DNA of 64,000 nt from the NCBI RefSeq assembly GCF_023091745.1, contig NC_068933.1, positions 18,418,001-18,482,000 of the forward strand, given 5' to 3'. Each line of letters starts with the position of its first letter. The stretch's first letter is position 1. The notes beneath the pieces were generated by a model. It was not told the DNA's origin. It worked only from the letters and a program-made list of their open reading frames with translations, and ran no database searches. Source of the stretch: Budorcas taxicolor. Lineage: Eukaryota > Chordata > Mammalia > Artiodactyla > Bovidae. This document shows, piece by piece, positions 32,976 through 45,023 of this stretch. The position numbers and the translations under genes were made by a program.

Positions 32976-33417
32976 AGAAAAGGAAAAACATAAGAAATGG
33001 AAAAAATCCTTTGTATTGTCAAATTCCAATACTTTAGTGTTTTGATGCTAGTTTTGCATCACAGCCAGATTAATTTCCTATAACATTAACTTTGTGTCAC
33101 ATTACTGCTTAAGTGGTTTCTTATTGCTACCATATCTCATCAAAATTCTTCCTTTATTTCCTTAATGGTAACATCCCTCAATTGCTTCAAACTTGTTTCT
33201 ACTACTCTCAACACAAATTCTCTGCTTCAGCTGGTAGGATTTTCTTACTGAGCCCTATCTTCTCCACTTCACCCTAAATCTACACACAGATGTCACGCTC
33301 ATTCCATGCTCAGCCTCCATTTTTTAAATTCAACAATATTTATTAACTTTCTACTCTGAGCCAGGCAAAGTGGAGGACTCCCCGTTATTTAAGATAATGT
33401 CCCTGCCCCTTCTTGAG
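32976..33417. other. Unassigned, old-repeat trace
   Basis: 33315-33400 (attcaacaatatttattaac, gagccaggcaaag) resembles the terminal part of an old L2/MIR-linked repeat. No gene. Confidence 0.45.
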
Positions 33418-33640
33418 GGCTTCCCAGGTGGTGCTAGTGGAAAAGAACCTGATCTGCTAATGCAGGAGATGTAAGAGACATGGGTTCAATCCCTGGGTCA
33501 GGAAGATCCCCTGGAGGAGGGCACAGCAACCCACTCCAGTATTCTCGCTTGGAGAATTCCATGGACAGAGGAGCCTTGCAGGCCACAGTCCATACAGTCA
33601 TAAAATCAAACACGAATGAAGTGATTGAGCTTGCACACAT
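33418..33640 (+). mobile_element. Bov-tA SINE
   Basis: Forward Bov-tA: ggcttcccaggtggtgctag to tgattgagcttgcacacatg. The body is somewhat diverged (cgaatgaagtgattg). Confidence 0.92.
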
Positions 33641-35787
33641 GCCCTGTTCCAGCTTACACTTCTAATATGGGATATGGGACCCACATGTAAATAATTTCCA
33701 GAGTATGATACTTGCTCTAACAAAGGCATAGGTAAAACCTATTTCAAGGTCCAAGGAGAATAAACATCTTGAATACCCTTCATCTTCTCTGCCCCACAGC
33801 AGACCATGTTCACTACCTGGTTCAAGTCCTACCTCAACAACAAGTTTTCCTATATCACGTCTCCAGTGATCTTGTATTCTCCTAATCTGTATTATACTGC
33901 TGCTGCTGCTAATCTGAAATAAAGCTCTAAATGATACACTGTCTTATCGTGTTCTTAGTACTTTCACATGACTTGGCCTCATCTCCCCAGTGACATTGTA
34001 TACATCAAGGATAAGGATAATGCCTTCCCATTTCTTTGCTTACCTCTCTATATCTAGCATAGTGAGTAATTATTAAAACATTTATATTCATCTAAGCTTA
34101 CAGTACAATGTACTTCCAACATGAAGATTAGGTTCCAATCATTTCCCAAGGAGTAATACAAAAATTTAATAAATGGACTAAATAAGTTTTTAATGGGAAA
34201 AAATTTCAGTTTGTAATGGAAAATATAGATTGCATATGCCTAATAAAAAACTCTTCAATTGATTTGGTCCTGACTTTTTAAAATAATAATCCATTTCATT
34301 CATCCAACAATTTATGTGGAGAGCAGACAATGATCTAAACAGTGGCATTTCTTTCATCAGGTAAGCAAAATGGCCTGCTTTGAAGATTAAGAACTTATGT
34401 TCTGGGAACTCTCCAAAAAGAACAAAATCTCAGCCCTCAAGGCTTTCCTAATGTCCAGAACCAGTGGAACACTGAGTGGAGTCACCATAGTCAACAAGTC
34501 ATTTTCTGAGTTTCTAAGCTAAAAATACATACATATTGCCCATTGTAGTTTTTTTCTCCTTTTGCTCACTAGGTCTTTGATATGATATGTAATGTGACTA
34601 CCCACTGGTCAGCTCCAGCATGGACCACAAACAGTAGAGTGTCTACACAGAAGACAGATAAACATATGGTTTACCAGAACGTGTTATTACTGCCCAACAT
34701 TTTTCATGATTTTCTCCAAAGAAACATAGGAATTGGTGGTTCTGAACGACTTATGCCCATAACGTTTTATTCCAATTTGACCATATAAATAGCTCAGTGT
34801 GGCCCCTGCATTAGGCATCAACCTCCTTGATACAGCATTTCTACTCACCTAGATCAAGGATTGAACCCCAAAACATGATTAAAATTCACCAAAGACTCCC
34901 ACCATAGTTCTCTATTTTCCTTTAGCCCTTTGAGAATTTATTTTAAAAAAAAAGAAAATGTTCTTCATTTTCCGCTCATGCCAAATTGCCAGACAACTCC
35001 CAAGAAAAATTTGAAGGCAGGAAAGGGTATGGAGGGTGAGGATAAAGAACAGAAACCTCCTTCCATCTTACCAAATCCGAATGGTCTGTTGCTTAAAAGA
35101 ACTTGAAATTCAAAAGCAACTGGATAAGATATGAAAACAATAGAATTCATTGATGAATAGCTTGGTGAAATTGTACACTAACACAGTTGCAGAAAAAGCT
35201 GTTGCTGTTTAAACAAAATAAAACACGGAAGTGCTTGGCCAGTGAAGTTCATTATACACTTGATACTGCAAGTCAGTGAGTGCTGGGCCTATCCTTCAGG
35301 TCTGCACTGTCATGTTAAGGGGTCAGACCTGCAGAGAAGACTTGACAAAGAATTTCATTGACCTCACAATACATTTTATGTCTCTCCTCGGAAATGTTTA
35401 ATGTCTGCAATTACACGTCAGCCGCCCCAGTGCTTCAACACTCTACAACTGCAGTCATCTGAAAGAAAAGCATTCAGAAAATAAAACTGGGACTTTACTG
35501 TCCTCTGCTGGATATCCAGGCTAAGGACTATTTTTGCATTCTCTTCAGAGGATTTTTGAGAAGTGCTGTGAATTCACTATATGTAGCTAGAGACATTTTA
35601 CTTAAAATGAGCAATGTTGGGCACATGAAACTTAATCTGTGCCATGTACACATGACTCCAATCATGTGTACTGTAATGTACACATGAGTAATCCAGTGCA
35701 CATTCAGCCACATCTAACTAAATTATTGTTAAAATTAAGAAAGTATTTGTTTTAATATTCTAATTGTTCCTTTTTAAGTAGTTCTTA
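33641..35787. other. 2.1-kb repeat-poor stretch
   Basis: No named repeat besides a small (TGC)n at 33897-33911. 35190-35530 is more GC-balanced (tgtctctcctcggaaatg, cacgtcagccgccccag) and may be conserved non-coding DNA. No coding support. Confidence 0.4.
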
Positions 35788-35863
35788 TATTGGATTGACC
35801 AAAAATGTTCATTAGGGTTTTTCCATAAAAACCCAAAGAAAGTTTTTTGGCCAACCGAACCTA
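35788..35863. mobile_element. Second mariner-type MITE, about 70 bp
   Basis: Inverted arms ttggattgaccaaaaatg and ttttttggccaaccgaa around a short centre (agggtttttccataaaaacc). Left TA at 35788-35789. It shares the arm core with the MITE at 8034 but is more diverged at the right edge. Confidence 0.75.
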
Positions 35864-36559
35864 CTTAAGAGGAATTTTTTATCAATGTGAATGATTCCTA
35901 TTGATGCTTATTTATGATGTTAAATAATTAACACCAACATACATCAAGAAAGATGGAGATGCCAGCACTCAGGTGAGAGGAGCCAACAGTTCCGTTTCAC
36001 AGCTCAGTAACATTACACAAACCTTAAGGATACTTATGTATGTGTGTTGTTTATAGATTTGGGTTTTGTTTTTGAAAATAATACTTTCTTTAAATGTTGT
36101 CTTTATGCATAAATTTCAATGGGGTTGAATTATTTTGAAAATCATTTTGTGTCTGTGATTATGCTTTTACAGTGGCAGCAGCCTGGACACCTAAAATGGA
36201 GCTCTGTAGGAACTGACTAATTTAATACAGTTCTGTGAAGGCCTTCTATTTTCAATAAAAAACTGCAAAAGCACTGTGTCTAATTTCTAGTCATAATAGT
36301 GTCACTGTGGAAACAAGCCGTGGATGTCTGCTCTCATCTGAATGCAATACATTAAGAAGATGGGGGAAGGAGTTTATTGAGCCCCTTCCCAGCCGAAGCA
36401 TGAGCTCAGGTAACCTCACAATACATCAAGGTGCACATTGTTGTGTGCAGTTTACAGCTGAGAGACAGTCAAAACGCACACACAGAAAGAGCTGCTAACA
36501 CTCATTTCCCCTACACCCCCCAACATGGCTCTGGCTCCCAAGATATGATCTCACCTCTA
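35864..36559. other. Unassigned stretch
   Basis: No gene or named repeat. The 63-codon frame at 36307-36498 has no motif. Confidence 0.45.
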
Positions 36560-37298
36560 CTTTAGACGCATAGATATGGAATATAGAAAGACAGTATTGA
36601 TGAACCTATCTGCAGGACAGCAGTGGAGACGCAGACATAGAGAACAGATTTGTGGACACAGTGGGGGAAGGAAAGGCTGGGACAAATTGAGAGAATAGCA
36701 TGGAAACATATGCACTTCAGTTCAGTTCTGTGACCCCACGGACTGCAGCACGCCAAGCCTCCCTGTCCATCAACAACTCCCGGAGTTTACTCAAATTCAT
36801 GTCCATTGAGTCAGTGTTGCCATCCAACCATCTCATCCTCTGTCGCCCCCTTCTCCTCCCGCCTTCAATCTTTCCCAGCATCAGGGTCTTTTCCAATCAG
36901 TCAGTTCTTCCCATCAGGTGGCCAAAATATTAGAGTTTCAGCTTCAGCGTCAGTCCTTCCAATGAATATTCAGGACTGATTTCCTTTAGGATGGACTGGT
37001 TGGATCTCTTTACAGTCCAAGGGACTCTCAAGAGTCTTCTCCAACACCACAGTTCAAAAGCATATGCACTACCATATGTAAATGGATAGGCAGTGGGAAT
37101 TTACTGTACAATGCAGGGAGCTCAAATCCAGTACTCTGTGCTAACATAGAGGGGTAGGATGGGGTGGGAGATGGGAGGGAGGTTCAAGAGGGAGGGGACA
37201 TATACATACCTATGGCTGATTCATGTTGATGTATGGCAGAAATGAATACAATATTATAAAGCAATTATCCTCCAATTAAAAATAAATAATTTTTTTAA
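36560..37298 (+). mobile_element. L1 3' end split by BovB
   Basis: 36560-36716 (cagtggagacgcagacatag, tttgtggacacagtggggga) and 37061-37298 (aatttactgtacaatgcagg, gctgattcatgttgatgtat, gcaattatcctccaattaaa, A/T tail) read as one L1 3' UTR. Confidence 0.85.
36717..37060 (-). mobile_element. BovB 3' end with 10-bp target duplication
   Basis: Reverse BovB tail fragment; catatgcact at 36707-36716 and 37061-37070 is the duplicated L1 target. A short deletion removes part of the 'cagtcgctcagtcgtgtcc' terminal segment. Confidence 0.94.
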
Positions 37299-37855
37299 AT
37301 GAAGCAAGAACAGCTGAGGCAACTGAGTACTAGGCTTTGAAAAATGTATTGATGAGTCCATTGGATATCCAAAGGATTAGGTGAAAATATGTTGGAAAAA
37401 TTTTATGATAAAAGCTGTATGAAAATGTTAGGTATTTTTTTTCCTTTTTAAGTTCAATCTGACTTGAACATTTGTGGTTAGAAAGTTCATTATGAAAATA
37501 ACATATTTTTCAAATAAAGAAATATATTAAATTAAAAAATAAAATGAATTAAGACAATTTAATTTTTTTTTAATATGTCTTTTCTACAGTAGGTGGAGAA
37601 ATGAAGGTCAGTTGAGGAGAAAACGTCTAGAGCTTTACCCTTGAAGCTGCCACTGACAGCATCACAACCTTCCCAAGCCTCAGCATCTACATCTGCTCAG
37701 TGGGCACAGTTCTTGTCCCACACCTTCTTCACATCATAGTCATTCAAATAAACTGCTTTTCTAGCAGATTCTTGGTACTGTGAAGAACATATTTTGATCA
37801 GTATTTTTTTAAGGCTCTATTTAGGGTGCAGAGCGGTGACTCTAGAAATAAACAG
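37299..37855. other. Unassigned AT-rich stretch
   Basis: No gene or named repeat. Confidence 0.45.
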
Positions 37856-38048
37856 AAAGTGAAAGTCGCTCAGTCATGTCCAGATTTTTGTGAGCCCGTG
37901 GACTATACAGTCCATGGAACTCTCCAGGCCAGAATGCTGGAGTGGGTAGCCTTTCCCTTCTCCAAGGGATCTTCCCAACCCAGGAATCAAACCCAGGTCT
38001 CCCACATTGCAGGTGGATTCTTTACCAGCTGAGCCAGCAGGAAAGCCC
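37856..38048 (-). mobile_element. Bov-tA SINE
   Basis: Reverse Bov-tA: agtgaaagtcgctcagtcat to gagccagcaggaaagccc; a small deletion in the body near 37905. Confidence 0.92.
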
Positions 38049-38215
38049 AGAAGTAGATGGAGCCAGGCACAAACCGAAGCTCTGCCTCTTGCCAGCTAAC
38101 TAACCCTGTGCATCTCTGAGCCCAAGATCCCCAGCTGCCAGACAGGACAGTAACCACCCTCTTCCAGGGTTGTTCTGAGGATCCAATTAGCCTGTCCCAG
38201 GGTGAATGCTCAACA
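38049..38215 (+). mobile_element. MIR SINE (probable)
   Basis: gccagctaactaaccctgtg, ccagggttgttctgaggatc, gggtgaatgctcaacaatat. Confidence 0.6.
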
Positions 38216-38237
38216 ATATTTGTTCATTTCTATCTCC

Positions 38238-39472
38238 CCAGTTCAGTTCAGTCGCTCAGTCGTGTCCGACTCTTTGCGACCCCATGAATCGCAGCACGCC
38301 AGGCCTCCCTGTCCATCACCAACTCCCAGAGTTCACTCAGATTCACGTCCATCGAGCCAGTGATGCCATCCAGCCATCTCATCCTCTGTCGTCCCCTTCT
38401 TCTCCTGCCTCCAATCTCTCCCAGCATCAGAGTCTTTTCCAATGAGTCAACTCTTCACATGAGGTGGCCAGAGTACTGGAGCTTCAGCTTTAGCATCATT
38501 CCTTCCAAAGAAATCCCAGAGTTGATCTCCTTCAGAATGGACTGGTTGGATCTCCTGGCAGTCCAAGGGACTCTCAAGAATCTTCTCCAGCACCACAGTT
38601 CAAAAGCATCAGTTCTTCAGTGCTCAGCTTTCTTCACAGTTCAACTCTCACATCCATACATGACTACTGGAAAATCGATAGCCTTGACTAGATGGACCTT
38701 TGTTGGCAAAGTAATGTCTCTGCTTTTCAATATGCTATCTAGGTTGGTCATAACTTTTCTTCCAAGGAGTAAGCGTCTTTTAATTTCATGGCTGCAGTCA
38801 CCATCTGCAGTGATCTTGGAGCCCCCAAAAATAAAGTCTGACACTGTTTCCACTGTTTCCCCATCTATTTCCCATGAAGTGATGGGACTGGATGCCATGA
38901 TCTTAGTTTTCTGAATATTGAGCTTTAAGCCAACTTTTTCACTCTCCTCTTTCACTTTCATCAAGAGGCTTTTTAGTTCCTCTTCACTTTCTGCCATAAG
39001 GGTGGTGTCATCTGCATATCTGAGGTTATTGATATTTCTCCCAGCACTCTTGATTCCAGCTTGTGCTTCTTCCAGCCCAGCGTTTCTCATGATGTACTCT
39101 GCATAAAAGTTAAATAAGCAGGGTGACAATATACAGCCTTGACATACTCCTTTTTCTATTTGGAGCCAGTCTGTTGTTCCATGTCCAGTTCTAACTGTTG
39201 CTTCTTGACCTGCATATAGGTTTCTCAAGAGGCAGGTCAGGTGGTCTGATATTCCCATCTCTTTCAGAATTTTCCACAGTTGATTGTGATCCACACAGTC
39301 AAAGGCTTTGGCATAGTCAATAAAGCAGAAATAGATGTTTTTCTGGAACTCTCTTGCTTTTTCCATGATCCCGTAGATGTTGGCAATTTGATCTCTAGTT
39401 CCTCTGCCTTTTCTAAAACCAGCTTGAACATCTGGAAGTTCATGGTTCACGTATTGCTGAAGCCTGGCTTGG
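38238..39472 (-). mobile_element. BovB 3' part, 1.23 kb, best preserved
   Basis: Reverse BovB from its tail (cagttcagttcagtcgctca) to the RT region before motif A (aagcctggcttgg, 39472). It contains the complete RT palm motifs A-C and the C-terminal tail. Confidence 0.96.
38248..39472 (-). pseudogene. BovB reverse transcriptase, 269-codon open part plus tail
   Basis: The minus frame 38641-39450 is open for 269 codons. In order: GFRKGRGTRDQ (11-21), motif A FIDYAKAFD (43-51), motif B region GVCQGCILSP (101-110, with C where the family usually has R), motif C YADD (145-148), and thumb and linker. It ends at a TGA (38641-38643) replacing the usual tryptophan of CESW. The rest of the C-terminus follows in phase with further breaks, and the last 64 codons (38248-38442) are open. 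The endonuclease domain is absent, so it cannot move, though the palm core is nearly intact. Confidence 0.93.
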
Positions 39473-40629
39473 CCCAGTTACCTTCAAATGTGATCAGTTC
39501 TTCATCTATCTGAAGTATTCAAATCAAACCAGGAAAAAGGACCAGATTCTTTTCAGGGTCCCTTCCATTCCCATACTCTTATAAACATTATTTGGCAATT
39601 TGTTTCTAAGTGCTTAGGAAATAAGGGGAAACAAGTAAGGGGCCACTTCTATGATTCCAGAGTGATTATAGGTTCTGGAAGAAGTTTAAAAGGCACCAGG
39701 TTCAGTCCCCTTACCTTAGATATAAGAAAACTCGGCCCAGTGGACTCACTCCAAGAAAGAGCCAGTTATAGAATTCTAGTCTAGCAGGCTCCAAAAGACA
39801 TAATGACGCTGCTTTGGCCCAGTCATAACCCATCTTGGTAGAGCACACACTGCTGGACAGGCTATTATAATATGGGGTCGGTAGATTGAGCTACCCCTCA
39901 AATTCCAAAAGAAAGATGAAAATCAGAGGCATCAACCGATATGAGAACTCCTGCAAATGAGCATCAGAAGAGGGACTTTTATTTTAATCTGAGTAAAAAT
40001 AAACCTATAGTCTTAAACACACTTTTTTTAATCTGCAGGATTTATGCTTTGTGTTGGGAATGTGAATACATTACCAAAAGCTGCTGCTGAACACGTTAAT
40101 GTAAACTAAATAAATAAAACCATGAGGTCTAAAGGAAAGAGAAGAATTGCCTTTGGCACAACTGTGCAAAAGGTGATTTTTAACTGCAGAAATGCCCCCA
40201 TCCCGTGACATATCCTGATGCCTCCCCCATCTTTGGAATGCTGAAGTATTGTTCATCCAGGCACATCATAAGTCGCCTTCTACCTCACTTTATTCCTTCC
40301 TGAATTCATTATAGCATTAAAAAAAAAAAAGAGCCTTGCCTAAGATCTATAATGTAATATACAATTTAGTCCTTGCCAACATCCCATATTCTCAGCATTC
40401 CATCTCCCAGAATATATTACAAAGATATTTCACTATAAACACAGTTGTCATTCAGAAATGAATACAAATGGCGTCGTATTTGATCTAATTAGGGTGGAAT
40501 GGAGCTTTGATCTGTCTCCCAGATTTAATAATAGGTTACCTATCATGTGGCAATTCCTCTTCCTTCCTTCCCAGCAAGCATGCCCCAACTCCCCCATATT
40601 TCACAGGTTTCCACGTTACTCTTTTTGGT
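39473..40629. other. Unassigned, possible MIR trace
   Basis: 39690-39800 (ccccttaccttagatataag, cccagtggactcactccaag) may be a decayed reverse MIR. A12 run at 40320. No gene. Confidence 0.4.
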
Positions 40630-41078
40630 GTGTTTGTTTGTTTGTTTGTTTGTTTAATTTTTATTTTTACTTTACTTTACTTTACAATACTGTATTGGTT
40701 TTGCCATACATTGACATGAATCCACCACGGGTGTACATGCGTTCCCAAACATTAACCCCCCTCCCACCTCCCTCCCCATAACATCTCTCTGGGTCATCAC
40801 CGTGCACCAGCCCCAAGCATGCTGTATCCTGCATCGGACATAGACTGGCAATTCGATTCTTACATGATAGTATATATGTTACAATGCCATTCTCCCAAAT
40901 CATCCCACCCTCTCCCTCTCCCTCTGAGTCCAAAAGTCCGTTATACACATCTGTGTCTTTTTTGCTGTCTTGCATACAGGGTCGTCATTGCCATCTTTCT
41001 AAATTCCATATATATGTGTTAGTATACTGTATTGGTGTTTTTCTTTCTGGCTTACTTCACTCTGTATAATCGGCTCCA
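40630..41078 (-). mobile_element. L1 3' end, ~450 bp
   Basis: Reverse L1 3' UTR with a (TTTG)n-containing tail complement at 40630-40655. It is almost identical to 14440-14855 (same 'tgacatgaatccaccac', 'cctctccctctccctctg' and 'tacagggtcgtcattgcc' words). It is 5'-truncated at 'ggctccagt'. Confidence 0.93.
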
Positions 41079-42825
41079 GTTCTCTTGGGTGATAAGTTTA
41101 GTAGAATCCCTGCCTGGAGAATGATTTCAGGTTTGCTAGTGCTGATTTATTTACTTGCCTATGCCTGAGCAGCAGCACCAGGCATTTGCATTAGAAAACA
41201 GAAATTATTACCATTACATCTTTGGTGTCATACATGCACATACATATAATTATGAAGGTAGATAAATTGCTTCTCAAAAACCAACAGTATTTTTTGTGGC
41301 ATCTTGTGTCCATGTGCTTTTTAAGCAAATGGTAACATAATGTATGACTCTTCTTAGGAGTATTGACTTGTCAGTCTAGCACTGGACAAACCCAGCATTT
41401 TCAAATACCAACCAAACATATGTTAATAAGAAATACTCTGCCACAGAGAACAATACATAAACACAAATCTAAACTTTCCTTTTATCTGTCTCAATCTCTC
41501 CTTAAATTGTAAAACCAGAAGTTATTCCTGCTGGAGAAGTTCATAAACAGCCAGGCAACATTCCTGTATTGCTTATAACTTAGTGGCATGTACATTTGTA
41601 CACTTGTCTGCATTAGACAAAGATTTGTTTCAAGCTTCTGTTGATCTCTAGAAGTGGGCAAATACAGGTGTGCCAATCTAAGACTTCTATGAAAAGAGAC
41701 CCACAATAACCCACTTGTCCTTAAGACCCATTCAAAAGACCACCTTAGAGAAGAGGCCTTTTTAATAAAATAGTGACTCAACCCTTTGGATGGAATCCCT
41801 GGTAAGATCCTTCAAACAGCAACTTTCACTATAAAGAACATTTGCAAAATAGAAATACACTCGTCTTATATCCTCTTTTGGCAGAATAGAAAGGCAGAGG
41901 AATGGACTTCAGCCTTCAAAAAGAAAGGAAGCTTCTTCTTCCTTCACTTATCTTTTAAACCCATCAAACTCTTCTTTGTAGTAAAAATATGAAAATAGTC
42001 TGGGAAATAAATTCTAAGATATGGAACTGCCTGAATCATTTTAAAATGTTTTTTATTAGCCAAGGTATACTTTACTTTTCTGTGCTTTAATTATTTCAGC
42101 TTATTATGGGAATTGTCCTAACTAAATTACACATTCCTTAAAGGAGCACCAATGTTCTAACACATCTCAACACTTCCTGTAACACCTAGCATAGCTCCCT
42201 GCCCAGGAGTTAAACTGATTTGCAGCTAGATCAAGTGTCCTTTTAAATGCTGGATATATCATGAATTCACTTTTATCAGGGAGAAGAGACATTTGTCTGG
42301 CCCTGACTTTCGTATAAATAAAACTACAAGTTGTAACCATATTTTTGACGTTTGCATTTCAGCGTTTCTGATTCTGTCAAATGAGCTTCTGGCTCAGGCA
42401 AACTCTTACTTAGATCAGGGCATGACGCTTTGATTAATGTGTTCATCTGAAAGTTCCTCCATATTAATACTCTCAGAGGATGACTTTGGTGTATTTGATC
42501 TTCTTATTAAAAAGGAGATAAAGAGGTTCTATTCATTGCATTCACATATCTCTAAAAAGCTAAATCAATCTTAATTTTCCTACCTAACCACATAGAACTT
42601 TCTCCACATGACTTTCAGACCTTATTTAATCTGACCTTACCCTTTTTGTCTAATCTCACATAGGCCAAGGCTTACAAAGACCTATATTAAAAGAAAATAT
42701 GCTTTGCGCTAAACATGCCAGTCTTCCCAAGGAAATAATTTCAGGAGGTTGTGAAGGTTCTAAAACATTGTCCAGATCGGCCCCCTCCTGACCAACCTTG
42801 AATTTTGTCAGGCTTATAATCACTT
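41079..42825. other. 1.75-kb unassigned stretch
   Basis: No recognised repeat or gene. The 96-codon minus frame (41491-41781) has no domain. Confidence 0.45.
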
Positions 42826-43258
42826 AGATCAAATGAGTATGGCAGAAGAGACTGTGTGACTCCTAAGGTGGATTATAAAAGATGATACAATTTCTGCCTG
42901 CATGCTGGAACATTCATGCTTGGAGTCCTGAGCCATGCTCACATCTGTTGTAAAGCCATCAAGCTATGAGGAAAGCAAACCACATGGGAAGGCCATATGC
43001 AGGCTCTTCAGTCAATAGCTCTAGTCTGCACCCTCCCAGCCCAAGCACCAGACATGTGAATGAATGAGTCTTAAGGTATTTCCATCGACCAGTCTTTTGG
43101 TCTTTCTAGCTGAAGACTCAGATAGCATGGAATAGAGAAAATTCATCCTTACTGTCCAATTTGAATGCTTGACCAACCAAAGAACAAAATAAAATGGTTA
43201 TTCCAAGTTTTAAAGTTTTAGGGTAACTCATTACACAGGGCTAGTAACTGAAAGAAGT
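42826..43258 (+). mobile_element. MaLR (MLT1-like) LTR fossil (probable)
   Basis: gactgtgtgactcctaaggt, cacatgggaaggccatatgc, atgtgaatgaatgagtctta, then aataaaatggttatt and the end ttttagggtaactcattaca. This layout fits an MLT1 LTR. It is non-coding. Confidence 0.55.
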
Positions 43259-43287
43259 CTATGCCTATAGGTCCTATACTAGTTTTC

Positions 43288-43497
43288 ATGCGTACATGCT
43301 CAGTCCTGTCTGACTTTTTGTGACCCCACAGACTGTAGCCCACCAGGATCCTCTGTCCATGGGATTCTCCAGGCAAGAATACTGGAGTGGGTTGCCACTT
43401 CCTACTCCAGGGTATCTTCCCAACTCAAGGATCAAACCTGCATCTTCTGCACTGGCAGGCAGATTCTTTACCACTGAGCCACCTGGGAAGCCCATTA
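43288..43497 (-). mobile_element. Bov-tA SINE with target duplication
   Basis: Reverse Bov-tA between tagttttc at 43280-43287 and 43498-43505. Confidence 0.93.
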
Positions 43498-43880
43498 TAG
43501 TTTTCTGGAACAGCTATAATGAAGTACCACAAACTGGGTGGTTTAAGCAGCAAAAATTTGTCTCATGATGTTGGAAGCTTAGAAATTCAAGTTCAAGGTG
43601 AGTTGAGAAGAGAGGATCTGCCCCACACACCTCGTTCCGGCTTGTAGATGACTGTCTTCTCCTTGTGCCATCGTGTTATTTTCTGTACCTGTCTGTGTCC
43701 TGTGCGTCCCTTTACATGAGGGCACAAGTCATACTGGCTGAGGCACACCCTGATGACCTCATTTTAAGCTGACTACCTCTTTAAAGATGTTGTTTATGAG
43801 TACAGTTACATTCTAAGGTGCTGGAAGTCACAACTTTAAAATATGAATTATTGGGGAACACAATTCAACCCATGACAGGC
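43498..43880 (-). mobile_element. Old L1M-type 3' UTR (probable), reverse
   Basis: tagttttctggaacagctat, agtaccacaaactgggtggt, gttggaagcttagaaattca, ggcacaagtcatactggctg, ggaacacaattcaacccatg. Opposite-strand relative of 7352-8163 and 48590-48860. Confidence 0.6.
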
Positions 43881-44030
43881 TCAAAGGCGATTTATATATA
43901 GCATTGTGTATTAAGGCATTTACATATAGTTTCTCTGGAATAGTGAATGAAATTGCTTTAAAAGATTGTGGGGCCAGGTTCTATTTTTTGAGTGTCTAAA
44001 AATTCTATATATATGCATTTATGACACATA

Positions 44031-44525
44031 TGTGTACATATGTGTGTATTGCAAAACATGGATGGACCTTGAGGGCATTATGTTAAGTGAAGTAAGTCAC
44101 ACAGTGAGAGGCAAATACTGTGTAATATCCTTTATATGTGGAATCTAAAGAAGCCACATAGAAGCAGAGAGTAGCATGGTGGTTACCAGGGGTTGGGGAA
44201 AAGGGGAAATGAGAGGATATTGGTAAAATGGTACAAACTTCCACCTACATGATGAATAGGTTCTGAAGATCTAACACACTGTATTTAATGTACTAATGTA
44301 CCTGGTGACTGTAGTTAACAATACTGTACTGTATACTTAAAAGTTACTAAGAGAGTAGACCTTAAATGTTTTCACCACACACACATACACAAAAGGGGAC
44401 TTATGTAAGATGATGGAGATGTTAACTAACCCTACTGTGGTAATTATCTCAGTATACACATACATCAAATCATCACACTGTATCCCTTCAGCTTATGCAA
44501 TGTTATATGTCAATTTTCTCTGGAA
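44031..44525 (+). mobile_element. L1M 3' UTR
   Basis: catggatggaccttgagggc, atatgtggaatctaaagaag, ggtggttaccaggggttggg, aagagagtagaccttaaatg, ccaccacacacacatacaca-type run, atcaaatcatcacactgtat, gcaatgttatatgtcaattt. Same family as 12985-13605, better preserved. Confidence 0.78.
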
Positions 44526-45010
44526 GGGAAAAAAGAAGTTCAAATCCTAGAAATGAAAAACACAGTAATAAAGATGAACAATACATTCTATAGCCTCATG
44601 AATAATCTCATAAAACCCAGGAAAGATTCAGCAAAGATAAAGACAAGTCAATAGAAATCACCTAGTCTGAAAGACAAAGCAAAAGAAAAAAAAAAGGAAT
44701 GAGGGGGGAAAAAGAACGGAGCAACCAGGATTGTGAGATAATATCAAATGGTCTAATATGTGTATCACTGGAATTCCAGAAGAGAGGGAGAAAATAGAAC
44801 AGAAGAATTATTTGAAGAAATACTAGCCAACAGTGTGACAAAATCAATGACCACCCCCAAACCTCAGATCCAATAGCTCAGAGAACACTAACAGAAATAA
44901 ATAACAAAACACACACAAACATTCAGGCATGAACACATATACACACCTGGTATCTCACATTCGAAGTGCTGAAAACAAATAGGAAATCCTGAAGACAATC
45001 AGAAAAAAAA
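44526..45010 (+). mobile_element. L1M ORF1-region fossil, part 1
   Basis: agataaagacaagtcaatag, aaatcacctagtctgaaaga, atgtgtatcactggaattcc, agaagagagggagaaaatag. These follow L1M ORF1 order. It ends at an A/(GA)n run (45001-45023). No open frame remains. Confidence 0.65.
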
Positions 45011-45023
45011 AAGAGAGAGAGAG

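Noticed and set aside
40458..40781. 107-codon plus frame with many Phe/Cys
   Set aside because: Spans a TTTG repeat and the L1 3' end complement; not coding.
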